Shown piece by piece: positions 1-5,760 of a stretch of DNA of 9,389 nucleotides. Below the pieces are notes generated by a model, which saw nothing but the letters and a program-made list of their open reading frames with translations, did not search any database and was not told the DNA's origin. The translations under genes were made by a program, and so were the position numbers. How positions within the stretch are numbered: the first letter of the stretch is position 1; each line of letters starts with the position of its first letter. Source of the stretch: Phycisphaerales bacterium (lineage in GTDB: Bacteria > Planctomycetota > Phycisphaerae > Phycisphaerales > SM1A02); the NCBI GenBank assembly GCA_007127615.1, contig SKZB01000457.1, positions 1 through 9,389 of the forward strand. Reading direction: 5' to 3'.

Positions 1-587
1 CGCGCCGCTTCTACAAAGCCGAAATGATCGATCCACGAAGTGAGCAGATCCGCCGGCACGGAAGACTGGCCCGACAGCCGCGGCACGGTCGCCTCGGCGA
101 AGACCGGCTCGGTCAATCGCCAGGCCCCGCCGCCGGCGAGCGGCAGGAGATCGCGCGGCATGGGACGATCATCCGAATCGAGTGCGCTCGCTTCGATCCG
201 CTCGCCGCGCAGATCGATCACGCGGCGCAGGACCGCGTTGATCAGTCCGCCCGCCTTCGGCCGCACCGTGCGCTTCGTCCATTCGACCGCGTGATTGAGG
301 ATCGCGTGGTCGGGCAGGCGATCCAGGAGCAGCAGTTGTGCCGCCCCGCCGAGCAGCGCGGCCCGGATCGGCGGCTGCACCGAATCCCACGGCCGGTCGA
401 GCCGGGTTTGCAGTACCGCCCGCAACGTCAGCCACCGCCGAATGCAGACGTGGTCGATCGCCCGCGCGAGGGCCTGATCGCGCGGCTCCAGCGCATCGAC
501 GCCCGCCATTGCCCCCAGCGACAGGTCGGGAAACCGCTTCACCTGCTGCGTGAGATGGCTGAAAACGAGATCGCGCGGGTTGGACAT
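1..587 (-). CDS. rsmB: 16S rRNA (cytosine-C5) methyltransferase, RsmB/Sun family, N-terminal part (cut by window edge)
   Basis: Reading the minus strand from ATG 585-587 gives an open frame of 195 codons that runs off the left edge. Residues about 3-135 match the NusB-like RNA-binding domain at the N-terminus of RsmB/Sun enzymes. It opens with NPRDLVFSHL, then has PRDQALARAIDHVCIRRWLT, PIRAALLGGAAQLLLLDRLP, and the hallmark DHAILNHAVEWTK followed by GGLINAVLRRV. Around residues 176-195, PADLLTSWIDHFG corresponds to the family's conserved PxWLxxRWxxxFG segment that leads into the Rossmann methyltransferase domain, which lies outside the window with its catalytic cysteines. The family methylates C967 of 16S rRNA in the cytoplasm. 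No Shine-Dalgarno is evident before the ATG; the start is chosen because the family homology begins directly after it. A free-standing NusB is less likely because the reading continues past the NusB domain into the linker. Confidence 0.88.
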   Translation of the reverse strand, partial: MSNPRDLVFSHLTQQVKRFPDLSLGAMAGVDALEPRDQALARAIDHVCIRRWLTLRAVLQTRLDRPWDSVQPPIRAALLGGAAQLLLLDRLPDHAILNHAVEWTKRTVRPKAGGLINAVLRRVIDLRGERIEASALDSDDRPMPRDLLPLAGGGAWRLTEPVFAEATVPRLSGQSSVPADLLTSWIDHFGFVEAA

Positions 588-993
588 GGTTTGGAGCGCA
601 GGAGATGAGTGCGAGGAGTTGGGAGCGAGCCGTGCCGAACGCCGAACGAGGCAGGATACCACGCCCCGAACGTCGCGAGAGACGCTTCACCCGGATATCC
701 CCCGCGGGGCGGGTTTCGCGTGCGCTCCCCGCGCGATCCTCGGCGGGCTGAAACTCGACCCCGTTCCATCCGCCTTTCGCAGATTCCTGAAGCGTCACTC
801 ATTCTTGCTTGCTTGACAACGGGCGGGATACGATCCTTCCGCAAGCATCACCGTGGACAGAGGGCGGGGGGTTGGCGAGATTACGTGTTGACGGCCAACA
901 AAAAGGCTCGGTACGCGTTCGATGTGATCTTTATTCAGTAGCGCATGCGGCTTGTGGCAGCCGGTAATGGTTCAAACCGGGAGGCAGACTTTG
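588..993. other. Divergent intergenic region, no gene recognised
   Basis: These 406 bases lie between the divergent starts of the rsmB-like gene and the exported orphan, so promoters for both should be here. I see no convincing coding sequence: the open frames crossing it are arginine- and proline-rich and resemble nothing. Weak sigma-70-like boxes exist for the plus strand, TTGCTT at 805-810 with TACGAT at 829-834 (18-base spacer) and TTGACG at 888-893 with TACGCG at 912-917, but neither is good enough to call. The left third is as GC-rich as the genes to the left, while the part from about 880 onward is more AT-rich, like the orphan gene. Confidence 0.5.
979..984 (+). promoter_or_regulatory. 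Shine-Dalgarno for the exported orphan gene
   Basis: GGGAGG ends nine bases before ATG 994. It is the only clear ribosome binding site near the candidate starts (TTG 952, ATG 967, ATG 994, GTG 1039) and decides the start in favour of 994. Confidence 0.6.
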
Positions 994-1998
994 ATGATTC
1001 GGTCCATCGGAGGTCACGAAAAAATCAGCGGACAGCAGGTGTGCAGCATTGAGTCCGGCAAGAGATTGATAACGGCGAGGCACTCTCTGTATGCCCTCCT
1101 TCTCACCTCGACGTGCGTTGGCGCTGCCCTTGCCGCCGATCCCGTGCGCGTGACTGATTCTGATGAGACGCCAAAGTCAGCAGATGTGTTGATCGAGCAA
1201 TTCAGTCATTCGCTCCGGTCATTGACGCAGCTGGAGATACAAGCCGTTCAGAGGGTGACATACCTGAATCAGACTTTTCCATCTGAATTGAATGCGGGCA
1301 CGATTGAGCGAGATGCGCTGAAGGCGATCGGTAATGCCCTTGCGCGTGGCGATCAGGTGACGACTCGAGAAGCACGTATACATACAAACATGACGCCAAA
1401 CGGGTTTCGAACCGAGATCTGGCAGGCAGATACCGATTGTCCCGGTCCTCTCATGATTCTTGAGTTATCCCCAACCGGCGACCCGGGAAATCCACTGATC
1501 ACCCAAGACTTTCATTATCCACAGCTCGAGAGACGACGCAATGTGACATTCCGGCTCAGGGACCACCCGTTGCAGCACCGTTGGCCGGATCTGATCAATG
1601 AGCCCTGCACAATTGAGCCGACCTTGCCGATCCCCCTCTTCGAGGAAGTTCCCGGAGGCTGCAATGCGGCCGACTTCTGGGCGACCTGGCTCAGCAGCCC
1701 AACACATGACTCTCAAATGATGCGAATATTCGAGAAGACAATCAGCGAAGGTGAGGTTGTCGAACTCGATGAATTTGACGACAGGCTTGCGTGGCGGGTC
1801 GATCGGGTGAGTTATGTACAAAATGATGAAGATGGCTTTCAGTCAGGTCATCACTCGTATTGGTTCTGCATCGATAGTGGTTTCTTGATTGGGCGCCGCC
1901 AGCAGAACGTTCACATTGACATTGATTCAACGAATCAAATCAGAGCCGGTTATCGTGTGGTGTATACGTCGCACAGATTTGAATCTGATCCTCGATAA
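994..1998 (+). CDS. Exported hypothetical protein, family not recognised
   Basis: The product is 334 residues from ATG 994, chosen for the GGGAGG nine bases upstream. In-frame starts at 952 (TTG) and 967 (ATG) lack such a site. GTG 1039 would give a shorter, more typical signal-peptide n-region and cannot be excluded. A signal peptide is visible: basic segment GKRLITARH (22-30), hydrophobic core SLYALLLTSTCVGAALA (31-47) and an ALA|AD cleavage site after residue 47. The cysteine in the core is not in a lipobox (TSTC), so this is probably not a lipoprotein. The mature part is acidic and has four cysteines (in DTDCPG, EPCTIEP, GGCNAADF, YWFCIDSG), an even number consistent with disulfides outside the cytoplasm. 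The C-terminal 100 residues alternate like beta strands (EVVELDEFDDRLAWRVDRVS, HSYWFCIDSGFLIGRRQQ, RAGYRVVYTS). This is loosely reminiscent of LolA-type or lipoprotein-carrier sheets, but that is only an impression. Sampled lines have about 42-55% GC, against roughly 65-70% next door. No function is assigned. Confidence 0.75.
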   Translation: MIRSIGGHEKISGQQVCSIESGKRLITARHSLYALLLTSTCVGAALAADPVRVTDSDETPKSADVLIEQFSHSLRSLTQLEIQAVQRVTYLNQTFPSELNAGTIERDALKAIGNALARGDQVTTREARIHTNMTPNGFRTEIWQADTDCPGPLMILELSPTGDPGNPLITQDFHYPQLERRRNVTFRLRDHPLQHRWPDLINEPCTIEPTLPIPLFEEVPGGCNAADFWATWLSSPTHDSQMMRIFEKTISEGEVVELDEFDDRLAWRVDRVSYVQNDEDGFQSGHHSYWFCIDSGFLIGRRQQNVHIDIDSTNQIRAGYRVVYTSHRFESDPR

Positions 1999-2055
1999 CC
2001 GTGTGCCGAACACCACTTTGAGCTTGCCCGGAATGGATGAGAGGTTCTCAGGAAA

Positions 2056-2071
2056 GGCACGGAGGCACGGA
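2056..2071. repeat. Short direct repeat GGCACGGA x2
   Basis: Two perfect copies of GGCACGGA stand head to tail at 2056-2063 and 2064-2071, followed by a degenerate third (GCGACGAA). They lie 58 bases after the stop of the exported orphan. From memory, purine-rich GGCACRGA-type tandems are frequent in intergenic DNA of planctomycetes and relatives, often near gene ends; that is recollection, not something shown here. Confidence 0.45.
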
Positions 2072-2079
2072 GCGACGAA

Positions 2080-2097
2080 GGGGCAGACAACTGCCCC
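2080..2097. other. Small hairpin, 7-bp stem
   Basis: GGGGCAG (2080-2086) and CTGCCCC (2091-2097) are perfect inverse complements around an ACAA loop. On the plus strand no T-run follows, so it is not a standard intrinsic terminator. It may protect or trim the 3' end of the exported orphan's transcript, about 80 bases after its stop. Confidence 0.5.
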
Positions 2098-2114
2098 GAC
2101 ATTCGTGAGCGCAG

Positions 2115-2150
2115 AAAAAACCGCCGGCACGGTGATCCGTGCCGGCGGTT
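2115..2150 (-). terminator. Intrinsic terminator of the TPR-rfbCBDA operon
   Basis: Arms 2119-2132 (AACCGCCGGCACGG) and 2137-2150 are perfect inverse complements, giving a 14-bp stem with a four-base TGAT loop. Read on the minus strand the stem runs into a run of six T (A-run at 2115-2120 on the plus strand), the classic Rho-independent form. It begins 25 bases past the rfbA stop. On the plus strand the stem is followed by TTCGATTCTGTTT, only moderately T-rich, so it may also stop transcripts of the convergent exported orphan, but less efficiently. Confidence 0.92.
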
Positions 2151-2164
2151 CGATTCTGTTTCGG

Positions 2165-2186
2165 ACTCCGCCCGATCAGGCGGAGT
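2165..2186. other. Hairpin across the rfbA stop codon
   Basis: ACTCCGCC (2165-2172) and GGCGGAGT (2179-2186) form a perfect 8-bp stem with a six-base loop that contains the rfbA stop codon (TGA on minus, 2176-2178). With the terminator 14 bases further on it makes a tandem hairpin 3' end for the operon mRNA. It could be chance in GC-rich DNA, but the perfect stem and the stop in the loop make it worth noting. Confidence 0.5.
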
Positions 2187-3069
2187 GGATCGGGTGGGAC
2201 TCCCCTTCCAGCATACGCAGCAGGTACTGACCGTACTCGTTCTTCCGCAGCGGCTCCGCGGTCCGCCGGACGGTCTCCGAATCGATCCAGCCGGCAGTCA
2301 GCGCGATCTCTTCCGGGCACGCGATCTGCAGCCCCTGCCGCTGCTGCACGGTGCGCACGAACTCCGCCGCTTCCAGCAGCGAATTGTGCGTGCCGGTATC
2401 GAACCAGCAGTAACCGCGGCCGGTCTGCACCACCCGCAGTGAACCCCGGTCGAGATACGCCTGGTTCACCGAGGTGATCTCCAGTTCACCCCGTGCCGAC
2501 GGCTCGATGGTCGAGGCGATATCCACCACCTGATTGTCGTAGAAATAGAGGCCCGTCACCGCCCAGTTGGATTGTGGCCGCTCCGGTTTTTCCTCGATGG
2601 AGCGGGCCCGTCCCTGCTCATCGAAGGCCACCACCCCGTAGCGCTCTGGTTCGCGGACGGGATGGGCGAAGACCGTCGCCCCCTGCGTCTCCCGGGACGC
2701 GGTGCGCAGGAGCTCGCTCAGGCCGTGCCCGTAGAAGATATTGTCGCCGAGCACCAGCGCGCACGGATCCGAACCGATGAACTCCCGGCCGATGATGAAC
2801 GCCTGGGCCAGGCCGTCCGGAGAGGGCTGCTCGGCGTACTCGATCCGAAGGCCCCACTGCGCGCCGTCACCCAGAAGAGCGCGAAACAGGGCTTGTTCGT
2901 GCGGCGTGGTGATCACCAGCACCTCACGGATCCCCGCCAGCATGAGCACGCTGAGGGGGTAGTAGATCATCGGCTTGTCGTAGATCGGCAGAAGCTGCTT
3001 GCTCACGACGCTGGTGAGGGGATACAGCCGTGTGCCGGAACCGCCGGCCAGAATGATGCCTTTTCTCAT
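2176..3069 (-). CDS. rfbA: Glucose-1-phosphate thymidylyltransferase (RmlA)
   Basis: A 297-residue cytoplasmic enzyme of full family length. It catalyses dTTP + glucose-1-phosphate to dTDP-glucose + diphosphate, the first step of dTDP-L-rhamnose synthesis. The nucleotidyltransferase signature [11 protein letters not shown] is at 9-19, followed by [16 protein letters not shown] (23-38). The nucleotide/sugar pocket motif [14 protein letters not shown] is at 77-90. LGDNIFYG (107-114) carries metal-ligand Asp109, EEKP is at 159-162, [11 protein letters not shown] at 168-178, GELEITSVN at 194-202, and WFDTGT (222-227) carries the second metal ligand Asp224. The C-terminal [13 protein letters not shown] block is typical of long-form RmlA. 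The start ATG overlaps the rfbD stop as ATGA (3066-3069), with AAGGA seven bases upstream (3077-3081 on plus). It is the last gene of the operon, 25 bases before the terminator. RmlA is usually feedback-inhibited by dTDP-rhamnose, as known for the family. Confidence 0.97.
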   Translation of the reverse strand: MRKGIILAGGSGTRLYPLTSVVSKQLLPIYDKPMIYYPLSVLMLAGIREVLVITTPHEQALFRALLGDGAQWGLRIEYAEQPSPDGLAQAFIIGREFIGSDPCALVLGDNIFYGHGLSELLRTASRETQGATVFAHPVREPERYGVVAFDEQGRARSIEEKPERPQSNWAVTGLYFYDNQVVDIASTIEPSARGELEITSVNQAYLDRGSLRVVQTGRGYCWFDTGTHNSLLEAAEFVRTVQQRQGLQIACPEEIALTAGWIDSETVRRTAEPLRKNEYGQYLLRMLEGESHPIHSA

Positions 3070-4025
3070 GAAGTCATCCTTGGTTTGGTTTCGGGGGTCC
3101 CGGTTTCGGGAGTCCCGTTTTCGGGGGTTACAGCTTCCGGGGTTTCGGCTTCGTGCATCAGCGTCCGAACGATCTCCCGGCAGCTCTCACGCCACGGACG
3201 CAGTTCCTGATCGAATGAATACCGCCACTTGCTGCATTCCAGCCGCGAATTGAGCGGTCGCGCCGCCGGCGTGGGAAACTCCCGCGTGGAGATCGGTGTG
3301 ATCCTCGGGCATCGCCCGCCGAAGGCCTTGGACGTTTCAAGCAGATAACTCGCAAACCCGTACCAGGTCGTCTCTCCGGCGCCGGTGAAGTGATACGTAC
3401 CCCAGTCGATCGGCTCCCCCGCCGCGATGCGGCGGACCATCGCCGCAATGGCGCGGGCGATCTCCGGGGCTGCGGTCGGTAAGCCGGTCTGATCTCTCAC
3501 AATGCGCAACTCATCGCGCTCGGCGGCCAGCCGCAACATGCTCTTCACGAAGTTGCGGCCGTGCGCGCTGTACACCCAGGAAGTTCGCAGGATCACGTGC
3601 GTCACCAGCGCAGCGCGCACCGCGGATTCACCTTCCGCCTTGCTCTGGCCGTACACGTTGATCGGCCGCACGGGATCGGACTCGACGTACGGTCGGTGGT
3701 TCGTGCCGTCGAAAACGTAATCGGTCGAAAGGTGGATCAGCGGCACCCGGTTCTCTGAGCACCATCCCGCGAGCGCGGCCGGACCGTCCCGGTTGATGGC
3801 AAACGCCTCCCCGGGTTCGGACTCGGCCCGGTCGACGGCGGTATACGCCCCCGCGTTGACGATCAGATCCCACGGGCCCCCCTCCAGAATGGTACGAAAC
3901 TGCGCGGGCCGGGCGAGATCAAAGGTCGCGCGGCCGAGTTGGGTGACGCGGATCGATTCCGGCCACGCCACCGCGGCGAGTTCCCGCGCCACCTGCCCGT
4001 GCTGGCCGATGATCAGAAGGTTCAT
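3066..4025 (-). CDS. rfbD: dTDP-4-dehydrorhamnose reductase (RmlD) with a repetitive C-terminal tail
   Basis: A 319-residue short-chain (extended SDR) enzyme that reduces dTDP-4-keto-L-rhamnose with NAD(P)H to dTDP-L-rhamnose, the final pathway step. The cofactor loop GQHGQVARE is at 7-15 and [15 protein letters not shown] at 57-71. Catalytic-site STDYVFDG is at 100-107, and the YxxxK pair is Tyr125/Lys129 in VYGQSK. DQTGLPT and the [11 protein letters not shown] substrate-side segment are also present. The reductase core ends near residue 292. The last 27 residues are an added tail of five-residue near-repeats ([20 protein letters not shown]) encoded by a 15-base tandem repeat; family members normally stop near 290-300. 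Its ATG overlaps the rfbB stop as ATGA (4022-4025) with a modest AGGA ten bases upstream. Its own stop overlaps the rfbA start, which points to translational coupling. Confidence 0.95.
   Translation of the reverse strand: MNLLIIGQHGQVARELAAVAWPESIRVTQLGRATFDLARPAQFRTILEGGPWDLIVNAGAYTAVDRAESEPGEAFAINRDGPAALAGWCSENRVPLIHLSTDYVFDGTNHRPYVESDPVRPINVYGQSKAEGESAVRAALVTHVILRTSWVYSAHGRNFVKSMLRLAAERDELRIVRDQTGLPTAAPEIARAIAAMVRRIAAGEPIDWGTYHFTGAGETTWYGFASYLLETSKAFGGRCPRITPISTREFPTPAARPLNSRLECSKWRYSFDQELRPWRESCREIVRTLMHEAETPEAVTPENGTPETGTPETKPRMTS
3087..3146. repeat. Tandem repeat, 4 x 15 bases, in the 3' end of rfbD
   Basis: Four 15-base units stand in register: 3087-3101 (GGTTTCGGGGGTCCC), 3102-3116 (GGTTTCGGGAGTCCC), 3117-3131 (GTTTTCGGGGGTTAC) and 3132-3146 (AGCTTCCGGGGTTTC). 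The first two differ at one base and the others are progressively diverged. Since 15 is a multiple of three, copy-number change would keep the rfbD frame and only lengthen or shorten the Thr-Pro-Glu tail. The array sits just upstream of the rfbA ribosome binding site. Confidence 0.85.
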
Positions 4026-5119
4026 GCGCGACTCATCCTGCTCCGGGCATCGCCGACACCCAATCGCTCACCCCGGTACACACCATCAAGAATGGCCTGC
4101 CACCACGCGCGATTCTCGAGGTACCACTGAATACTCAACCGCATTCCCTGCTCAAACGGAATGCGATGTTTCCACCCCAGCTCACTCTCGATGCGCGACG
4201 TATCCATCGCGTAGCGCAGATCGTGGCCGGGGCGGTCCTTCACGAACGTGATCTTCTCCCGCCGCGGGGCGTGCGCATCGTTCAGGATGTCATCGAGCAG
4301 ATCGCAGATCGTCCGAACGATTTCGAGGTTGGTCCGTTCGCACCGCGCGCCGATGTTGTAGCTTCGCCCGACCTGACCGCGCTCGAGCACGGTGCGCAGC
4401 GCGTGGGCGTGATCGTCGACGTGCAGCCAGTCGCGCACGTTTTCGCCGGTCCCGTAGACCGGGAGTGACTCACCGGCAATCCCCTTGATGATCATCAGCG
4501 GGATGAGTTTCTCGGGGAACTGGTAGGGTCCGTAGTTGTTCGTGCAGTTGGTCAGAAGGATCGGCAGGCCGTACGTGGCGTGCCAGGCCCGCACCAGATG
4601 ATCCGAGGCGGCCTTGCTTGCCGAATAGGGTGAACTCGGGCAGTAGGAGGAATCTTCCGTAAAGAGTCCCTCGGCGCCGAGCGATCCGAAGACCTCGTCG
4701 GTCGAGACGTGCAGAAACCGGAAGCCGTCGCGCCGCGGCGGTTCCAGTTCGTTCCAGTACTCCAGCGCCACGCGAAGCAGAACCGAGGTGCCGACGATGT
4801 TCGTGTTGATGAACTCGCCCGGGCCGTCGATCGAGCGATCCACGTGCGACTCGGCGGCCAGATGCAGGATGGCGTCCGGGCGGTAGGCCGCGAAGAGACG
4901 CTGCATCGCCTCGGCATCGCAGATGTCCGCCCGCTCGAAGTGGTAGCGCGGATTCTCTTCCGCGCCGGGCAGCGAGGCGAGGTTGGCGGCGTAGGTCAGC
5001 TTGTCGACGTTGATGACGGTCGCATCCGTCTCCGAGAGCAGTTGCCGAACCACGGCCGAGCCGATAAAGCCCGCGCCGCCGGTGACGAGAATTCGTTGGT
5101 GGGTGATCGCCTCGGTCAT
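4022..5119 (-). CDS. rfbB: dTDP-glucose 4,6-dehydratase (RmlB)
   Basis: A 365-residue extended SDR enzyme that uses tightly bound NAD+ to convert dTDP-glucose to dTDP-4-keto-6-deoxyglucose, the second step of rhamnose synthesis. The Rossmann loop GGAGFIG is at 14-20 and the family stretch [13 protein letters not shown] at 38-50. The NAD-binding motif [12 protein letters not shown] is at 86-97. STDEVFG (139-145) carries the Thr-Asp-Glu catalytic residues 140-142, and SPYSASKA has Tyr165 and Lys169 of the YxxxK pair. Substrate-binding [25 protein letters not shown] and [12 protein letters not shown] follow. Length is within the usual 330-370 range. The ATG directly abuts the rfbC stop with no gap, and a strong GGAGGAG lies nine bases upstream inside rfbC (5129-5135 on plus), so the start is secure. 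The dehydratase could also supply other 6-deoxysugars, but with rfbA, C and D adjacent rhamnose is the clear product. Confidence 0.97.
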   Translation of the reverse strand: MTEAITHQRILVTGGAGFIGSAVVRQLLSETDATVINVDKLTYAANLASLPGAEENPRYHFERADICDAEAMQRLFAAYRPDAILHLAAESHVDRSIDGPGEFINTNIVGTSVLLRVALEYWNELEPPRRDGFRFLHVSTDEVFGSLGAEGLFTEDSSYCPSSPYSASKAASDHLVRAWHATYGLPILLTNCTNNYGPYQFPEKLIPLMIIKGIAGESLPVYGTGENVRDWLHVDDHAHALRTVLERGQVGRSYNIGARCERTNLEIVRTICDLLDDILNDAHAPRREKITFVKDRPGHDLRYAMDTSRIESELGWKHRIPFEQGMRLSIQWYLENRAWWQAILDGVYRGERLGVGDARSRMSRA

Positions 5120-5674
5120 TCAGAAGTACTCCTCCAGTTCCGCCAGAGGCGGATGTTCACGGTCCTTGTCCGACAGCACGGCCTCCTCCGGCCCGACGGG
5201 CCAGTCGATTCCCAGCTCAGGATCATTCCAGAGCAGCCCCAGATCGTGGTCCGGCGCGTAAACGCAATCGACCTTGTAGACGACCTCCGTCTCCGGTTCG
5301 AGCGTACAGAAACCGTGGGCAAAGCCGGCGGGCACGTAGATCTGATTCCACCGCTCCGCACTGATGACGGCGCTCACATGCTGCCCGAACGTCGGTGACC
5401 GGTGGCGAATATCGACGGCAACGTCGAAAATTGCGCCGCGGGTCACCCGGACGAGCTTGGCCTGCGCGTGGGGCGGGCTCTGAAAGTGCAGACCGCGGAT
5501 CGTTCCCCGCCGCCGCGAAAGCGAATGGTTGTCCTGCACGAAGTCCGCATCGATCCCCGCCTCGCGCAGGCGATCGCGACGAAACGTCTCGGAGAAGAAA
5601 CCCCGTTCATCCTCGAAGCGGCGACACTCGATCAGCTTGATATCCGGGATGGTGGTGGTCTGGACGGTCGTCAT
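5120..5674 (-). CDS. rfbC: dTDP-4-dehydrorhamnose 3,5-epimerase (RmlC)
   Basis: A 184-residue cupin-fold enzyme of standard length, acting as a cytoplasmic homodimer in the family. It epimerises C3 and C5 of dTDP-4-keto-6-deoxyglucose to give dTDP-4-keto-L-rhamnose. DERGFFSETF is at 22-31, and QDNHSLSRRRGTIRGLHFQ (47-65) contains catalytic His63. The cupin-core segment AKLVRVTRGAIFDVAVDIR is at 72-90, YVPAGFAHGF at 113-122, and EVVYKVDCVYAPDHD (130-144) carries the expected active-site tyrosine. The C-terminal LWNDPELGIDWP block is diagnostic. There is no strong Shine-Dalgarno upstream of the ATG, which may rely on coupling to upstream translation (see the 29-codon ORF ending at 5671). It is the first gene of the rhamnose set; the rfbB start follows its stop immediately. 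Confidence 0.95.
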   Translation of the reverse strand: MTTVQTTTIPDIKLIECRRFEDERGFFSETFRRDRLREAGIDADFVQDNHSLSRRRGTIRGLHFQSPPHAQAKLVRVTRGAIFDVAVDIRHRSPTFGQHVSAVISAERWNQIYVPAGFAHGFCTLEPETEVVYKVDCVYAPDHDLGLLWNDPELGIDWPVGPEEAVLSDKDREHPPLAELEEYF

Positions 5675-5760
5675 GGTTTCAGAGCTTTCGGTGGAATCAA
5701 AAATCCGCGGTGGCGGCCCGGAAAGCGAATCTGGCCGCGGCGGCGAGAGAACTTCATCAT
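5671..5760 (-). CDS. Possible 29-residue linker ORF between the TPR gene and rfbC
   Basis: The 82 bases between the TPR stop and the rfbC start hold an open frame that fits the gap exactly. Its ATG (5758-5760) overlaps the TPR stop as ATGA, a second ATG follows at once, and its TGA (5671-5673) overlaps the rfbC ATG as ATGA. The peptide begins MMKFSRRRGQIRF and ends FLIPPKALKP. It is strongly basic, with nine Lys/Arg, one His and no acidic residue. I recognise no family. It could be a real small protein, a leader that carries ribosomes from the TPR gene to rfbC (which lacks a clear ribosome binding site), or chance: a frame of 30 codons is short and GC-rich DNA has few stops. The double ATGA arrangement matches the junction style of the rfbD and rfbA starts, which is the main argument for it. 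Confidence 0.35.
   Translation of the reverse strand: MMKFSRRRGQIRFPGRHRGFLIPPKALKP

Noticed and set aside
24..608. 194-codon plus-strand open frame at the left edge
   Set aside because: It lies opposite the RsmB-like frame, which has clear family motifs; the plus translation is low-complexity and arginine-rich.
169..798. 209-codon minus-strand open frame overlapping the rsmB start
   Set aside because: It is a shifted frame of the RsmB-like gene with no protein-like motifs.
805..834. Possible promoter TTGCTT-18-TACGAT, plus a TTGACA at 813-818 that would have only a 10-base spacer
   Set aside because: Matches to the consensus are weak, the perfect TTGACA has no properly spaced -10, and the start would be about 150 bases upstream of the gene.
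539..941. Short open frames on both strands in the divergent gap (539-844 minus, 609-941 plus)
   Set aside because: Compositionally implausible, mutually overlapping, without ribosome binding sites or recognisable similarity.
1105..1140. Possible lipoprotein signal because of a cysteine in the hydrophobic segment of the exported orphan
   Set aside because: The residues before the cysteine (TST) do not fit a lipobox, while an ALA|AD signal peptidase I site follows.
2572..3210. 212-codon plus-strand frame opposite rfbA/rfbD, and a 229-codon one at 4709-5398 opposite rfbB/rfbC
   Set aside because: Both are shadows of confidently identified rhamnose genes.
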